Shown: positions 37,900 to 50,900 of the stretch, one piece after another
Numbering within the stretch: the first letter of the stretch is position 1
How the letters are laid out: the number at the start of each line of letters is the position of its first letter
From: Phocoena phocoena
Taxonomy: Eukaryota; Chordata; Mammalia; Artiodactyla; Phocoenidae
DNA length: 64,000 bases
Assembly (NCBI RefSeq): GCF_963924675.1
Contig: NC_089226.1
Location: 43,851,124 to 43,915,123, forward strand
Reading direction: 5' to 3'
Notes under the pieces: model-generated
The model's database searches: none
Seen by the model: only the letters and a program-made list of their open reading frames with translations
What the model was told of the DNA's origin: nothing
Position numbers and translations under genes: made by a program

Positions 37900-38540
37900 T
37901 ATTTATAAGGTATCATTGTTACACATTTTAAGTTTACTGTTTGATGAAGTTTGACAACTGTATATTCCTGTGTAACCATCATCCAGATCATGATACAGAA
38001 AACTCCCATCATCCCAGAAACTTGCCTCTTTGTAGCAGATTTCCTCCCTGCCTGCCCCTTACTTGACCCAAGCAGTCACTGATCTAATTCCTAATACCAT
38101 AGATTAGTTTTGCTTCTTCATATAAATTGAGTCTCATACTAGGCATTCTTTTGTGTCTGGCTTCTTTCCCTCAACAATGTCTGCCAATAATATTACATGT
38201 ATTGGCAGTTATTTCGTTTTTATTGCTGAGTAGTATTCCATTGTGAATATACTGCAATGTATCCATTCATTTATTGATGGGCATTGGCATTATTTGCACA
38301 TTAAGCTGCGATGAACATGCAACAGTCTTTTGGTGATCATGTTTTTGCTTTTCCTTAGTAAATACCTAGAAGTAGAATTTTAGAGCTATAATATAAGTAT
38401 ATATTTAACTTCATAAGAAAGTGCCAGACTGTTTTCCAAAGTGGTTGTACTGTTTCACTTTCTGGCCACCAATGTCTGAAGAGTTCAAGTTCCTTGCCAT
38501 ATTTTATTTTAGGGAACTTTCACTTACTTCATCTCTTTCT
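37900..38540 (-). mobile_element. Old L1 3' region, antisense
   Basis: TTTAAGTTTACTGTTTGATG, AGTAGTATTCCATTGTGAAT, ACCTAGAAGTAGAATTTT are antisense L1 3' phrases. Diverged. Confidence 0.7.
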
Positions 38541-38760
38541 CCATATGACTAGAGGTTTTTTGGTTTGTTTTATTGGATTAGCACTTTCATGATGAAGTTA
38601 CGAATTTTCAAAGGGCCAAAAATCTCTTTGCAGATGAACAAGGTGGAAGTCTAAAGTCAAAACATGACATGAAAAGCAAGCTCTGGCTTCATGTGTTATC
38701 AGAAAGAAAGACGGATTTTATCCTCAGACTTTTAACGGCAGCTAGTTGGCTGAGACCTTA
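38541..38760 (-). other. NAALAD2: NAALAD2 3' UTR (extent inferred)
   Basis: Sequence after the stop codon at 38761-38763, reading leftwards. AATAAA on the - strand at 38569-38574 is a candidate poly(A) signal about 190 nt after the stop. The L1 relic begins just beyond. Confidence 0.4.
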
Positions 38761-38950
38761 CTATAACAACTCTTTCAGAGTCCCTGCTGCTGCTTGAATT
38801 GTAAAGGCTGCAATTGAAATGTGTTTCTTTACTTCTTTCCAGGCTGAACGAGGATCTGCTTTATTTTCAATATCAAATATAGAATCAAAGATGCCAGGAA
38901 ATGATTCGCCAGCATATTTGTTGTGGCTGCTTGGAGCAAAGATGATGTGC
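38761..38950 (-). CDS. NAALAD2: NAALAD2 exon 19, terminal coding exon
   Basis: Reads [20 protein letters not shown] onward and ends [10 protein letters not shown] then [14 protein letters not shown] shapes the glutamate-binding (S1') pocket. The acceptor is TTCTACTAG; the ATG at 38997 is intronic. Confidence 0.97.
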
Positions 38951-41900
38951 CTAGTAGAAAAAAACAAAGAGAACAGGTTGAACTGAAGCATATACATATA
39001 TTACTCTTTATATGCTTTTTCTTTATTCATTCTGCTTTGTTAGACCGTATCTTACTAAGTATTCTGTGTCTCCTCCTGGCATTTACTTTTGTTACTCCAA
39101 AATAAAAACATATAATTGGTTTGAGATATTTAGTTAATGGTATAATTTTAAGCAAAGAAAGGAGTTGATAAGATGCATCTCGTGAATCATATGTTGCCAA
39201 CCCGTGCATTTGGAAGTAAGTAGCTTCTTTCCTGTAAGTTATGGGCATTAGTTGTCTAACTGCCTAGACATCCACAAACTGACATCCATGAAGCATGGAT
39301 AATTTATGGATATGTGTAATAAGATTAAAAAATACCGCTGTATTGCCTTTTTTAGAGATTCAACAAGAATGACAGTTGTTCCCAGTACTCTTCAGACATT
39401 AAAAAGCAATAAAGAAGCTTGTATTACAAAAATATCACAAGTGGCAAGGATAATAAAGCCCATTCCACAAAGGTAAAATGGCTATATATGGGTTGCCCAC
39501 AAAGCACACTTTTTTGATCTAGAAGGAAAGTTTGCAGTTGATTTCCTACTTTACCTCATAAGTAGCTCAAGAGATCAAGTTACTTCTCTCCCCAGTGTGT
39601 GGAATTCTGCCTTCCACAAATGTACATATTTTATTAAACACTCTTATCAGGAATTAGGCCCAATAGTCAAATCCTATAGCTGCTTCAAGCTGTAAATCTA
39701 CTGTAGGACGCAACATGGAACTCTATGTAAAGTCACTATATTAATGATCAAAGAGAAATTTATAATGTAATCATTTAGATTTCCCAAAGTACATCAGGAT
39801 TTATCGCTCTTGGCTTTTAAATTTTAGTATGGCCTCAAATGGATCTTTCTTATTAAAACAGGTATATGTGCTAAACTGTTTATAAACATTAATATTCTGA
39901 CATATATAAGCTGAGATTAGAGATACAGGTCATAGGTATTCCTTACTATACATGCCGTCTTCTGGAGAATTGTAAAGGGAGAGTATAGTACAATATTATT
40001 GATATAGCAATCAAGTAAACCTGATGAAATTGTAAATGGGGTGTTTTCCTAATTTCTTTGTGATCATTAGTGTGTAGAAATGCCATAGGTCCCTGTATAT
40101 TGCTTATGTGTCCTACAGCTTTACTGAATTCATTTATTCTAATAGTTTTTTTGTGGAATCATTAGGTTTTTCTACAAACAGTACCATGTCATCCGCAATA
40201 GTGACAGTTTTACTTCTTCCTGGTTTGGTTGTCTTTGATTTACTTGTCCTAATTGCTGTGGCTAGGACTTCCAGTACTATGTTGAATAAAAGTGGTGAGA
40301 GTAGGCATACTTGTCATGTTTTGGGTTTTTCACCATTGAGCATGATGGCAGCTCTGGGTCTGTCATATATGGCCTATGTTATGTTGAGATACACTGCCTC
40401 TGTATCCAGTTTGTTGAGACTTTTTTTTTTTAATTTGCTCTGCGGCATGTGGGATCTTAGTTCCCCGACCAGGGATCGAACCCATGCCCCCTGCAGTAGG
40501 AGCACGGAGTCTTAACCACTGGACCACCAGGGAAGTCCCGTTGAAACTTTTTATTATAAGTGGATGTTGAATTTCGCCAAATGTTTTTTCTCTGTTGAGA
40601 TGATTATATGGTTTTTATTCACTTTGGTTGGGAATTTTCTTCTTTCAGCACTTTGAATACATCATGCCACTCCCTTCTGGCCTGAAAAATTTCTGCTGGA
40701 ATATCTGCTAATGGTCTCAAGAGGATTCTCTTGTTCATAAGTTGTTTTTCCCTTGCTGCTTTTAAGATTCTCTCCTTATTTCTACCTTCCTTGCCATTTT
40801 AATTATAATTTGTCTTAGATGGGTATCTTTTGGTTCATCTTATTTGGAATTGTCTCAGCTTCCTGGATCTGGGTGTCTGTTTCCTTCCCCATGTTGGGGA
40901 AGTTTTCAGCCCCCTTCTCTTTTCTTTTGCGACCTCTATAACATAAATGTTGTTTCACTTGATGTTGTCCCAGAGGTCCCTTAAGCTGTCATCACTTTTA
41001 AAAATCCTTTTTGCTTTTTGTTGCTCTTTTTATGTGAGTTCCACTACCTGTGTTCCAGGTCACTGATTCTTCTGCTTCTTTTAGTCTGCTAGTGAACCAC
41101 TCTAGTGTATTTTTCAGTTCAGTTATTGTATTCTTTCTTTAACACCATGACTTCTATTTGGTACTCTTATATTTTCTACAAGTTTCTCAAAGTTTTCACT
41201 GCGTTCATCCATTCTTCTCTCACATTCAGTAGCATCTTTTATGACCACTACTTTGAACACTTTATCATGTAGATTACTTACATTTGTTCAAATGTTTTTT
41301 TCCTGAGGTCTTGTCTTTTTTTCTTTGTTTGTAACATATTCCGTGTTTCCTCATTTTGCTTGACTCTCTGGAAGAGGTGGCTGTTTCATCTAATGCATAG
41401 AAACCAGCAGTCTTGATGGAGTAGCCTCATGTGATAAACCTTATTGTCCAACCTTTCCCTAGCTCTTGGTTGTCTCTCAAACCTCTGTGATTCTCCAAGC
41501 CACCTATTTTTAATAGCTCCCAATAGCTGAGTGTGTGCCAAGACCTGTCAGTGTACCAAAGGGGAATATCTCAGTCAGCACTTAGATTCAGGATGATTGG
41601 AAGCCAGACCCTCAGGCAGCAGCTTTTAAAGTATGCAAATGTATACCATCCTGTGAAACACAAGAGTAGGTCTGGTGGCCACTAGAGCCAGGTCATATGA
41701 AGGTGTCCCCTGGGTAGCAGTCAAAACTCGGGGCTCCAGACAAGTGCATAAGCTCCTTTCTGGTATATACTAGCAAGCTGTAACAGAGCAGAGGGAGAAC
41801 ATAGACGGCGTTCCCCGGCCCGTGTTCTCTGAGAGGAGCTCCACAGGCCTCTAGATGTGTGCCAAGCGTGAAGGCTGCCCCTCAGGCTGAAGCTCCAGGA

Positions 41901-44900
41901 CAGGCAAATAGGCCTCTTCTACGGAAAGGTGGGGGGGTGTTTCCGCCTGCTATCTGTGCAGTGACCTGAAGGTGGCAGCCTCCCACGCACTGACTCTCAG
42001 ATCGTTGTAACCCTGTGGGACCCAGGAAAGCAATACCACCTGGCCGCCAGAGGCAGGGGATGAAGGGGTATCCCCTGGGCAGCAGCCGCAAAAGCTGAGG
42101 CATCAAATGTGTAAGAGTTCCCCTGAGAGATGCTCATTCTCTGGAGCGTGGCAAAAGGAGAGCATGAAGACAGCACCTGCCCTCCTAGGTCTCTGGTACA
42201 GTTTACAGTCAGCCCTTAGATGGGTAATGTGTTTAATCAGAATCCTGCCTCTCGGCCTGCAGCTGTGATTATAAGCTTATAGGCTTCTTTCCCTGGAAGA
42301 CAGCCCTTGGTTCTGCTGCCTCTCTCTTGCTGTGCCTGACAGTGGTAGCTGTTTAATATCTATTCCTATGACACCCGCAAGCATAATCCCCTCTGGTCAC
42401 CAGAACCAGGCAATGTAGAGGTATCCCCAGCAGCAGCTTCAAAAATCAGGGTGCCAGAAAAGGGTATAAGCTCCCTTCTGAGAGAGAAGGTCAAGCTGGA
42501 GTGAGGCAGAGGGAGAGCACAAAGAGTGCTTCCACCAGCCTCCATTCCCCGAGAGAGCACTCCGTGGGCTTTTAGAAGTGCACTGGAACGAAAGCCCTCT
42601 CCTCAGGCCAAAGCTCCTGGACAAGCAAATGAGCCTCTTTCTCAGAAAGACTGGGGGTGTTTTCAGTCTGCTCGTACCTTGGGGATGGTAGTCTGCCAAG
42701 AACTGTCTCTCCAGTTGTTACAGCCTCACGGGATGCAGGAATGCAAGCCCTCCCACCCACTACCCTGAGCCAAGCAATCAAGGTGTCTCCTGGCAACAGC
42801 TACAAAAACCAGGACACCAGATGCAAAAGGCAGAGCACCAGCTGCAAATAAAAGCTCCGCTCTGGAGATCAGCAGAGGGAATGCATAAAGATCATCACCT
42901 TCAGGGAAGAGGAGGGAAAGAAAGATAGTGCCCACGAGCTTTAGCAAGGCAGAGGAAGAGTGGAAATCGGCACCCACCGGCCCCCATCTTGGAGAGTATC
43001 CCACCAGGCCCCTGCCCCTCCAGCCGGTGCTTTAAGATCAGCAAATGAATCTCTTTCACATAAAATCTGGGTGCTTTTAAGGACTGCTTCTGTGCTGGGC
43101 CCTGTGCAGATGAGTTCCAGCGAGTCCTTTCAGCCTGAGCAGTTTCCCAGTTCTGTACATCCCTTTGGTCTTAGGGATGCAGCAGCTTTGTTGGTTCTCA
43201 AAGCCAGATATTTGGGAGGCTTACCTCTCAGGCACAGGGCTGAGAGGTAAGTTGAGGTGGCTGATTTGGGTACAAACCCTTTGCTGTGGGCTGCTGCCCC
43301 AGGAGTGGGCTTGGTGGCAAGATTGGGCCTCAGGCTCATCTACCCACATCCACATGGCCTTTTTCTCCTTTGCCTGATTTGAAGGAGTTGCTCGGCTAAT
43401 CGTCAGGTCTTTTTCAGAGGAAACTGTCCCATCTGTAGCTGTAGATTTGGTATGTCTGGGAGAGGTGAGTTCAGTATCTTCCTACATTGTCATCTTGAAC
43501 CACCTCTCCCTGGCTTTAAAATATAGTCTTCATGTTCAATTAATAGTTCCAAAAAGTGTGTTTACCCTTTGACCCTGAAATCTCAGGTACTGATTATAGA
43601 GATATTAAAACAAATGTTCATGTAGGGCTCAGGGACATTTCATAGCAGTACTTTTCATAATACTAAGTAATTGGGGGGCAAAATCTAATTAAAAACTCAA
43701 TAAGGACTAAAAAATTTACACACGAAAGCCATACAGTGGAACACTATGCAGCAGATGAGAAGAGCTAAAATTCTATATATTGGGCTTCCCTGGTGGCGCA
43801 GTAGTTAAGAATCTGCCTGCCAATGCAGGGAACACGGGTTTGTGCCCTGGTCTGGGAGGATCCCACATGCTTTGGAGCAACTAAGCCCATGTGCCACAAC
43901 TACTGAGCCCGCGCTCTAGAGCCCGTGAGCCACAACTACTGAGCCTGTGAGCCACAGCTACTGAACCCGGCACACCTAGAGCCTGTGCTCCACAACAAAC
44001 CCGCGCACCACAACAAAGAGTGGCCCCTGCTCGCTGCAACTAGAGAAAAGCCCGCGTGCAGCAACGAAGACCTGACACAGCCAAAGGAATAAATAAGTAA
44101 AAAATAATAAAGTTATATATATTGACATAGATCTCTGAGAAATCTGAGAAAAATTTTTACCAAAAGCAGTTGCAAAGTGATATATGGTCCCATTTATGTA
44201 AACAGAAATGAATAATAAATAACTATACATGTGTACATAACTGCATTCAAAATTTAACATCAAACTCATCACTGATTTTCCCTGAAGGAAATAATAGAAA
44301 TGTCCGGGTGTTAGCACTGTCCCTTTTTATTCTATATAATTGTATAGAGCCTGAATTTGAAAAAGAGATGTTTTGCTTATAAATCATAAATTAAAAAATA
44401 AGGACTTCCCTGGTGGTCCAGTGTAAGAATCCATCTTCCAATGCAGGGAACGCCGGTTCGAGCCCTGGTTGGGGAACTAAGATCCCACATGCCATGGGGC
44501 AACTAAGCCCACGCCTCAACAACTGAGCCCGTGAGCTCTGGAGCCCACGCGCCACAAGCAGAGAGAAGCCGACGCACTGCAACAAAGAGCCTGTGCACTG
44601 CAACAGAAGATCCCACATGCCGCAACTAAGACCCAATGCATCCAGAAAAATAATTTTTAAAAAAACCTTTAAAAAATAAAAAATATAAATATATAAAGAT
44701 GGACTAATGATAGGCAAGAGAGGATTAACGTGTAGATTAGCTTTCAACCTTTGATTTGATTTTTGTAAATACTTAACTGATGGCTGCTATTTCATTTGTA
44801 TTGATAAACATGTATCCTTACATTATGTAAACTGTTATAAAAATAGCAGCCATTTACTGAGTATACCCCCTCTGAGCTGAATCTTCTGCATGCCTTAAAT

Positions 44901-47900
44901 CTGCAGACCTATGGGGTAAAAGCACTGTAATCTCCATCTACAGCTGAGGAGCCTGAGTCTTAGAGAAGTAAATTTGCCCAGGTCACACTTAGTATTTGGC
45001 AGAGCTGGGCTCTAAATGCCTGGGCTTGTAATCAGTTAAATTATTACTAATATTTATAAGAAAGGTAACATAGAAATATCTTTTGTATATGTCATTTGAT
45101 GATAAACAGCCTTGTAAAATAGCAATTATCACCATCCTAATTCAGATGAGCAAACCCTAGATATGACTTGCTCTAAATCACACATGTGCAAGTGAACTAG
45201 AACACAGATTTTCTGACTCTAAATACTAGGACCTTTCTAATTTTTACCAAGAAACCACGGCTTAAAATGTAACTCAAAAAACTGGAGGCTATCCAAAAGC
45301 AACCAAGATACTGAAAGAAAACCTGAGATAGAGATCAAAAAAACAGTGATATTTCTTTAGGGGAAACTATGGCATCCATCTTCAAAAACCTGAAATGTTA
45401 TATGGAAATAGATCTAGAATAATTCTTTTTGACTTTGGAGAGCAGAACAGGGTCAGAGGGAGAAAATTACAGGGAAATATATCTTTATGAAGAAAACTTT
45501 CTATTAAGTAGAACTTTCCTAAAACAGAATAAACTTCCTCATGTGGTAGAAAGCTTCCATTCACTGGAAGATTCAAACAGTGGCTGGATAACTACTTTTC
45601 TGAGATCCTACAGAAAAGATTCATGTAGAAAATTGAACTACATGAGCTCTCAGATCCCCTTTAAGATTCTGTGTCTTTTCGATTTTGTTACAAGACTTGG
45701 TTTTCAACTATCATCTGCCATTTACATCTGCAGCAAAGCAATACACGATATGAAATTAACTTTTCTGATAGTACAAGTTATACTGTTATGCATAATCTCA
45801 CCCGTATTCCCTTCAGTATACATATCCACTTGACACTTGTCTGATAGCAGGAGTTTGAAGCACACCTTGGGTATGCTGGTTTTGGTCACAGTGACGTATT
45901 TGGTGTCCTTTAGTGGAACAGCTGTTGCCTCCTTACCTATAGAATGGCCTCCCTGGTAAACCAAGGGGATCGATGAATGCCCTTTCCAGGAACATCAGTT
46001 GGTCATTCATAATTCTCACTGTAGTGGGGCTTTGAGAATAAGAAATGGATAATTAAAACCCTTACCATGCAACCACATTTTAAAACATTAAATAAGGATA
46101 AGGCATGAGGAAATAACCTTCTAAACTCATAGATTTTTTTAAAGAAAATGCATATAAAACACACAGTAAGGCTCATATGGTAAGCTACATATAACAGCAG
46201 GGGCATCTTTCTATTATTTATAATAAGCAGAGAGACTGATTGGGAAATGGTTTGTTTTTCAAGATCACAGACCAGAAAGAAGTGAAAGACATTTTTAATT
46301 CTTTGTAGGAGGAGAGCCTACAAAGGTAGGGTGGACTACCAAGTTGTTATTGATAAACCAGTTAATTCTACTGTGGAAGAAAGGAGCAGAGTAAAGGCTA
46401 AACAAGACAGAATGAAGGGAAGTTGCAGGAGTCTGCAAGGAGGGAGACAGCTGCTCCTAGTGGGCAGGGAGTCCTTTCCACACTTGGAATCTGCCAACTC
46501 TCTTTTGGGGTGCTGCAAAAGTTCCCTAGGCTGTCCTACAACCCCAGGGAGAGAGGCCCCTCACAATGACTGATACAGCTTTCTGCCCAGATGGGAGGTG
46601 GGAAAGCTTATTCTGATAAATCTGAAAAAAATTAAGAAATGTGACATGGACTGTAAGGTGGAACAAATTATGCTTGTTAAATAATGCTTTGAGTGTAACT
46701 TTTAAATTATTTTTCAACCTAACAATGGCATGAGGTTAAATGAAACGCAAAAAAAGTATTAGTAAAGAAAGAATTTCTACACCATTCACAGGAATATTGT
46801 GACTGTAGTAAAATATGCTACAAATGCACTTAAACCCATAGAATTATGAATTACCAGAAATAGTCAGAATTCTTATCATGCAAACTTCTAAAGACATGTC
46901 TCCCTGGCCCTTGCCATGGGATGAGTTTTTAGTCTATCATTCAACAGCTATGCCCCTCAAACTTTAATGTGAATACAAACTACCTGGAGAGTCTTGTTAA
47001 AGTGCAGAGTTCTAATAAAGCAGGTCTTGGATGGGGTCTGATATTCTGCCTTTCTAACAAGCTCCCAGGTGATGTTGATGCTACTGGCTGGCACACCATA
47101 ATTTGAGTAGCAATGATTCAGAGTTGAATGCTTCTATAAGTGTACCCAGTTCATTCCAGTAACCAGACTGCTTTTCAAAACAGTAGGGAGCTTTACATTT
47201 GAAACTTACTTATTCAGATCAACTTGTGAAAGTCTTCTATGAAAATCGGAAGCAGACTTTGAGAAGTTTTTCACAGCAGAAAATAAGGAATCTTTTTTAA
47301 AAAATAGAAAAGTAGAAGGGAGATTAGTAAGCATGAGTGCTTCATATTTCAAAGGTTCATTTTCCAACCCACCGCCCATTCCAGATTGCTGTGACTAAAT
47401 AGATGTTGAAACTATTTTCTACTGAGTCTTCTTTCAGATACATGGAAATTATTAGAAAATATTGTAACAAAGAAATAATGTATCACATTGAAAATGGCAA
47501 AATTGGTTCTTAAGGAAATAACAAATTTCAAGAGTTTAAGACTAAAAAATCCTTTTAACTCAATTTATCAGAAACCCAGCATTCATTTATTTATTCATTC
47601 AATACTTACTTATTGGGACAATTCATATAGATCTAAGCACAATTTTCTAAATTTTCTTTGCTTCAGTTTCTAGATCTTAGTGCCTGCTGCTTGTCGTAAC
47701 TTTCTGAAGGTTACTTTTTTTTTTTAACATCTTTATTGGGGTATAATTGCTTTACAATCGTGTGTTAGTTTCTGCTTTATAACAAAGTGAATCAGTTATA
47801 TATATGTTCCCATATCTCTTCCCTCTTGCGTCTCCCTCCCTCCCACCCTCCCTATCCCACCCCTCCAGGTGGTCACAAAGCACCGAGCTGATCTCCCTGT

Positions 47901-50900
47901 GCTATGCGGCTGCTTCCCACTAGCTATCTACCTTACGTTTGGTAGTGTATATATGTCCATGCCTCTCTCTCGCTTTACTGACCACCCGCTACTCATTCTC
48001 AGCACCCCTATAGTACCCTCTGTGAACCCCTTTAATAGATTTTCCCCTGCATTTTGTCTTCTCCTTCCCCATGAGAATTTAAGCTCTTTGAAGACAATGA
48101 CTATTTCTTAATCTTCTTTATATCTCCCAGGAAATAACATAGCACTTGGTACACAGTAGACACTCAGTACATATTTGATAACTTTGATATATACTAAGAA
48201 TATGTACTCCCAGATTAATAAAAGAAAATGGTTGCAATAAAACAGTAATAATAGCTAACATTATGAGCACTAAGTGACAGTCACCATTGTTTCCACATAC
48301 CAACCAAATGAAATCTCCACAGCAATCTTGGAAACATTTTACTTTACTATTTCACTCATAATGAAACTGATACATAGGGGGTTAAGTAACTTTCTCAAGG
48401 TCACACAATGATTAAATATTAGAGCCAGGATTTGAACCAGGAAACCGCTTCCAGACCCAATGCTTAATGCTGCTACACTACACTACACCACATTTCACTT
48501 CTGCTTTGCAGGAGATACATGATGTGGAATAGCAACCACAAAATGGCCAGATATAAAAGGAAAGAATGCTGAAAACCGTGGAAAAAATCCTCCATGTAGA
48601 AAAACATTAATAGGTAAATGCTGCAGTAATAATGATAATAATGTAATACTACATATATGTAGTAGAAGTGGTGGCTTTCTTTACTTTCCAATCTTTGTGT
48701 AATATTGTTACATTTTAATAGTATTGTTCTTATAACAAAACATTTTTAAAGGCAGCAATATGGGGAAAATATTTACCAACCCAATGTTTGTAGCACTAAC
48801 TTAGCAAAATGGATTCATCCTACAAATATCAAACTAAATGACATTCTTTAATAGGTGTTTAAAGTTTTTTTTTCTATAAGTCAGGATTAGGAAATGAGGC
48901 AGGGATAAATTCTAGGATGAAATGGTGTGCATGGATGACAATAGGAGGTGATATCTTAAAACTCTAACTTGATGATTATAAAATATCTGTCCAGCCATTT
49001 CTTACCAAATGATACTTGATGGTCTCTTAATTGTTGGTCATATTTCTTGGATAAGCTGTAGATACCTGTTGCATAGTTTTCCAAAGATTTTGCATAGTCT
49101 TGAATGTTGAAAGGAATGATTTTAGAGTCTGCAAGCTCATAAACCAGTGCTCCTCGTAACTGAGCTACAGCAAGCTGTTTTTTAAACGTGGGGTCATAAA
49201 AATTCTCCACCAATTCAAATGTCTCATAAATTGTATGGTACATTGGATAGCTGCTGTAATTATCTGTTTTCTGAAAAAAAAAAAAAGGTGGGGGGGACCG
49301 AGTATATACAAACATTAAATATTCAAATTATAATATTTTATGGAATCATAAAATGATTGTATTAAAAAACATAACCATATGGCACCCTGAGTTTTATCAC
49401 AATGAGTGAAAACATTAAATCTAATTAACTAAAACCCCCCTGCCAAATTTTCACCAATTTAAAATTTTACCATTATTCATTTTATAATTCATATAATCTT
49501 TATTCAAAACACTGCTTCCTGAAACTTTTCCCTATTGCTTTGCTGACAAATTAAGGAGTACATGCTCAAATTGCATACCAGCACAGTTTAAAATTATCTA
49601 TCAACTGATTGAGGATGAAAGGTTCTGAGCAGCTAAGTATTGTTATAGCTGAAGGATTATTCAGCTGACACTTTAACAGGTTTGAACTACAGGGGTTCAA
49701 CTTATACATTAATTTTTTTCAATAAATATGTACTACAGGACTACATGATCCTGAATGTAAAGCTATGTATGGGTTTTCAACTGCTGGGAGGGTTGGCACC
49801 CCTGTTGTTTAAAGGTCAACATTTCAGCCCCTTCCCTCCCTTCCCAAACAGTATATAACCACATGCCATTTAACCTTTGTTACAAAATTAAGGGTTACCA
49901 TTATAAACATAAATTGTTACAGGGTGGTACTCCACATAAATATGTTTTACTTCTTAGGTCTGCCTTTCCTAACTTTAGTTTTTACCTATCTGCTACTTTG
50001 CCATAAAGCTATCATTCTTATTGCTTTTAATATCACTGAAAGGCATCCCTTTATCAGTCTCTCTCCCTCTATCTGATATTCTGCTTTAAATCTGCATTGT
50101 CTTAGAAACTAGCTAACTTTGTTCAGAATGATGACAGTATAAAAGTGAACAAGCTTTGACAGAGGTAAAGTGCATCTTTTATGTATGAAGTGTAATGAGT
50201 ATTAGTATACAGATTTATGTATTCATTATGGGTTATTCTGAAGTTGTTTTTGCTTACTTCTCTGTTAGTTGTATACCGGATAGTCAAATTTGCAAGGGAT
50301 ATGTATTCTAGATAAGCAAGATGTTGGCATACTGCAATTATGATTAGAAAATTATTAAAATCTGTGACAAATCTGAGTTTACTGATGTAATCTTCAGTTT
50401 GGTTTATGACATAATTTATAAAAGACAAACACGGTATAGGTTCAAAACCCGTGTACTCACATATCATCAATGTGTTTGAGTGGCAATGGTGCAATGCAGG
50501 CAATGCAGATCAGAAAAGAAGAATTAGATTTTCCAACAAAGCCCGCATCAGGAAAAGGATGCAAACCTCTTGGTAGTGATAACCAGCTAAATACCTGGCA
50601 TTACTCTTATCAACTACCACTTCACTGAATAACCCTGGCAGTGAACATTAACAAAATAACACAAATTATTTCCTAGTCCATCTACAAAGGGACCTGCAGG
50701 CTATCTCTATCCCTGCAATTCTTCCCAGGCCACATGTACACTCGGTGCCTGGTACCCAACAACTAAATGACAGAATTCCTAACAAAGAGAATGTGGATGA
50801 AGTGCTATGTATCCAAAATAATAAAATGGCTTACCCTATTCTTAGTGTACCGGACTCTTCCTGAAGCAATTCCAAGTCTCTGAAAATAAGCTTCAAAATC

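Noticed and set aside
17443..38760. A third gene between CHORDC1 and NAALAD2
   Set aside because: No chain of exon-like open segments with splice sites was found; recognisable sequence is repeats and UTR.
42366..43377. Cluster of overlapping open frames on both strands
   Set aside because: All lie in the GC-richer tandem L1 5' region. No domain, no splice pattern, and frames on opposite strands overlap.
44391..44747. 118-codon - strand frame
   Set aside because: Reverse strand of a long-form CHR SINE; the same protein phrases appear wherever this SINE occurs.
45722..45964. 80-codon - strand frame with [13 protein letters not shown] start
   Set aside because: It starts inside NAALAD2 exon 18 in another frame and runs into the intron. 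The true exon reads [13 protein letters not shown] in its own frame.
50123..50503. 126-codon open frame on - strand in NAALAD2 intron 15
   Set aside because: No recognisable domain, no splice support, AT-rich context. A database search could revive it.
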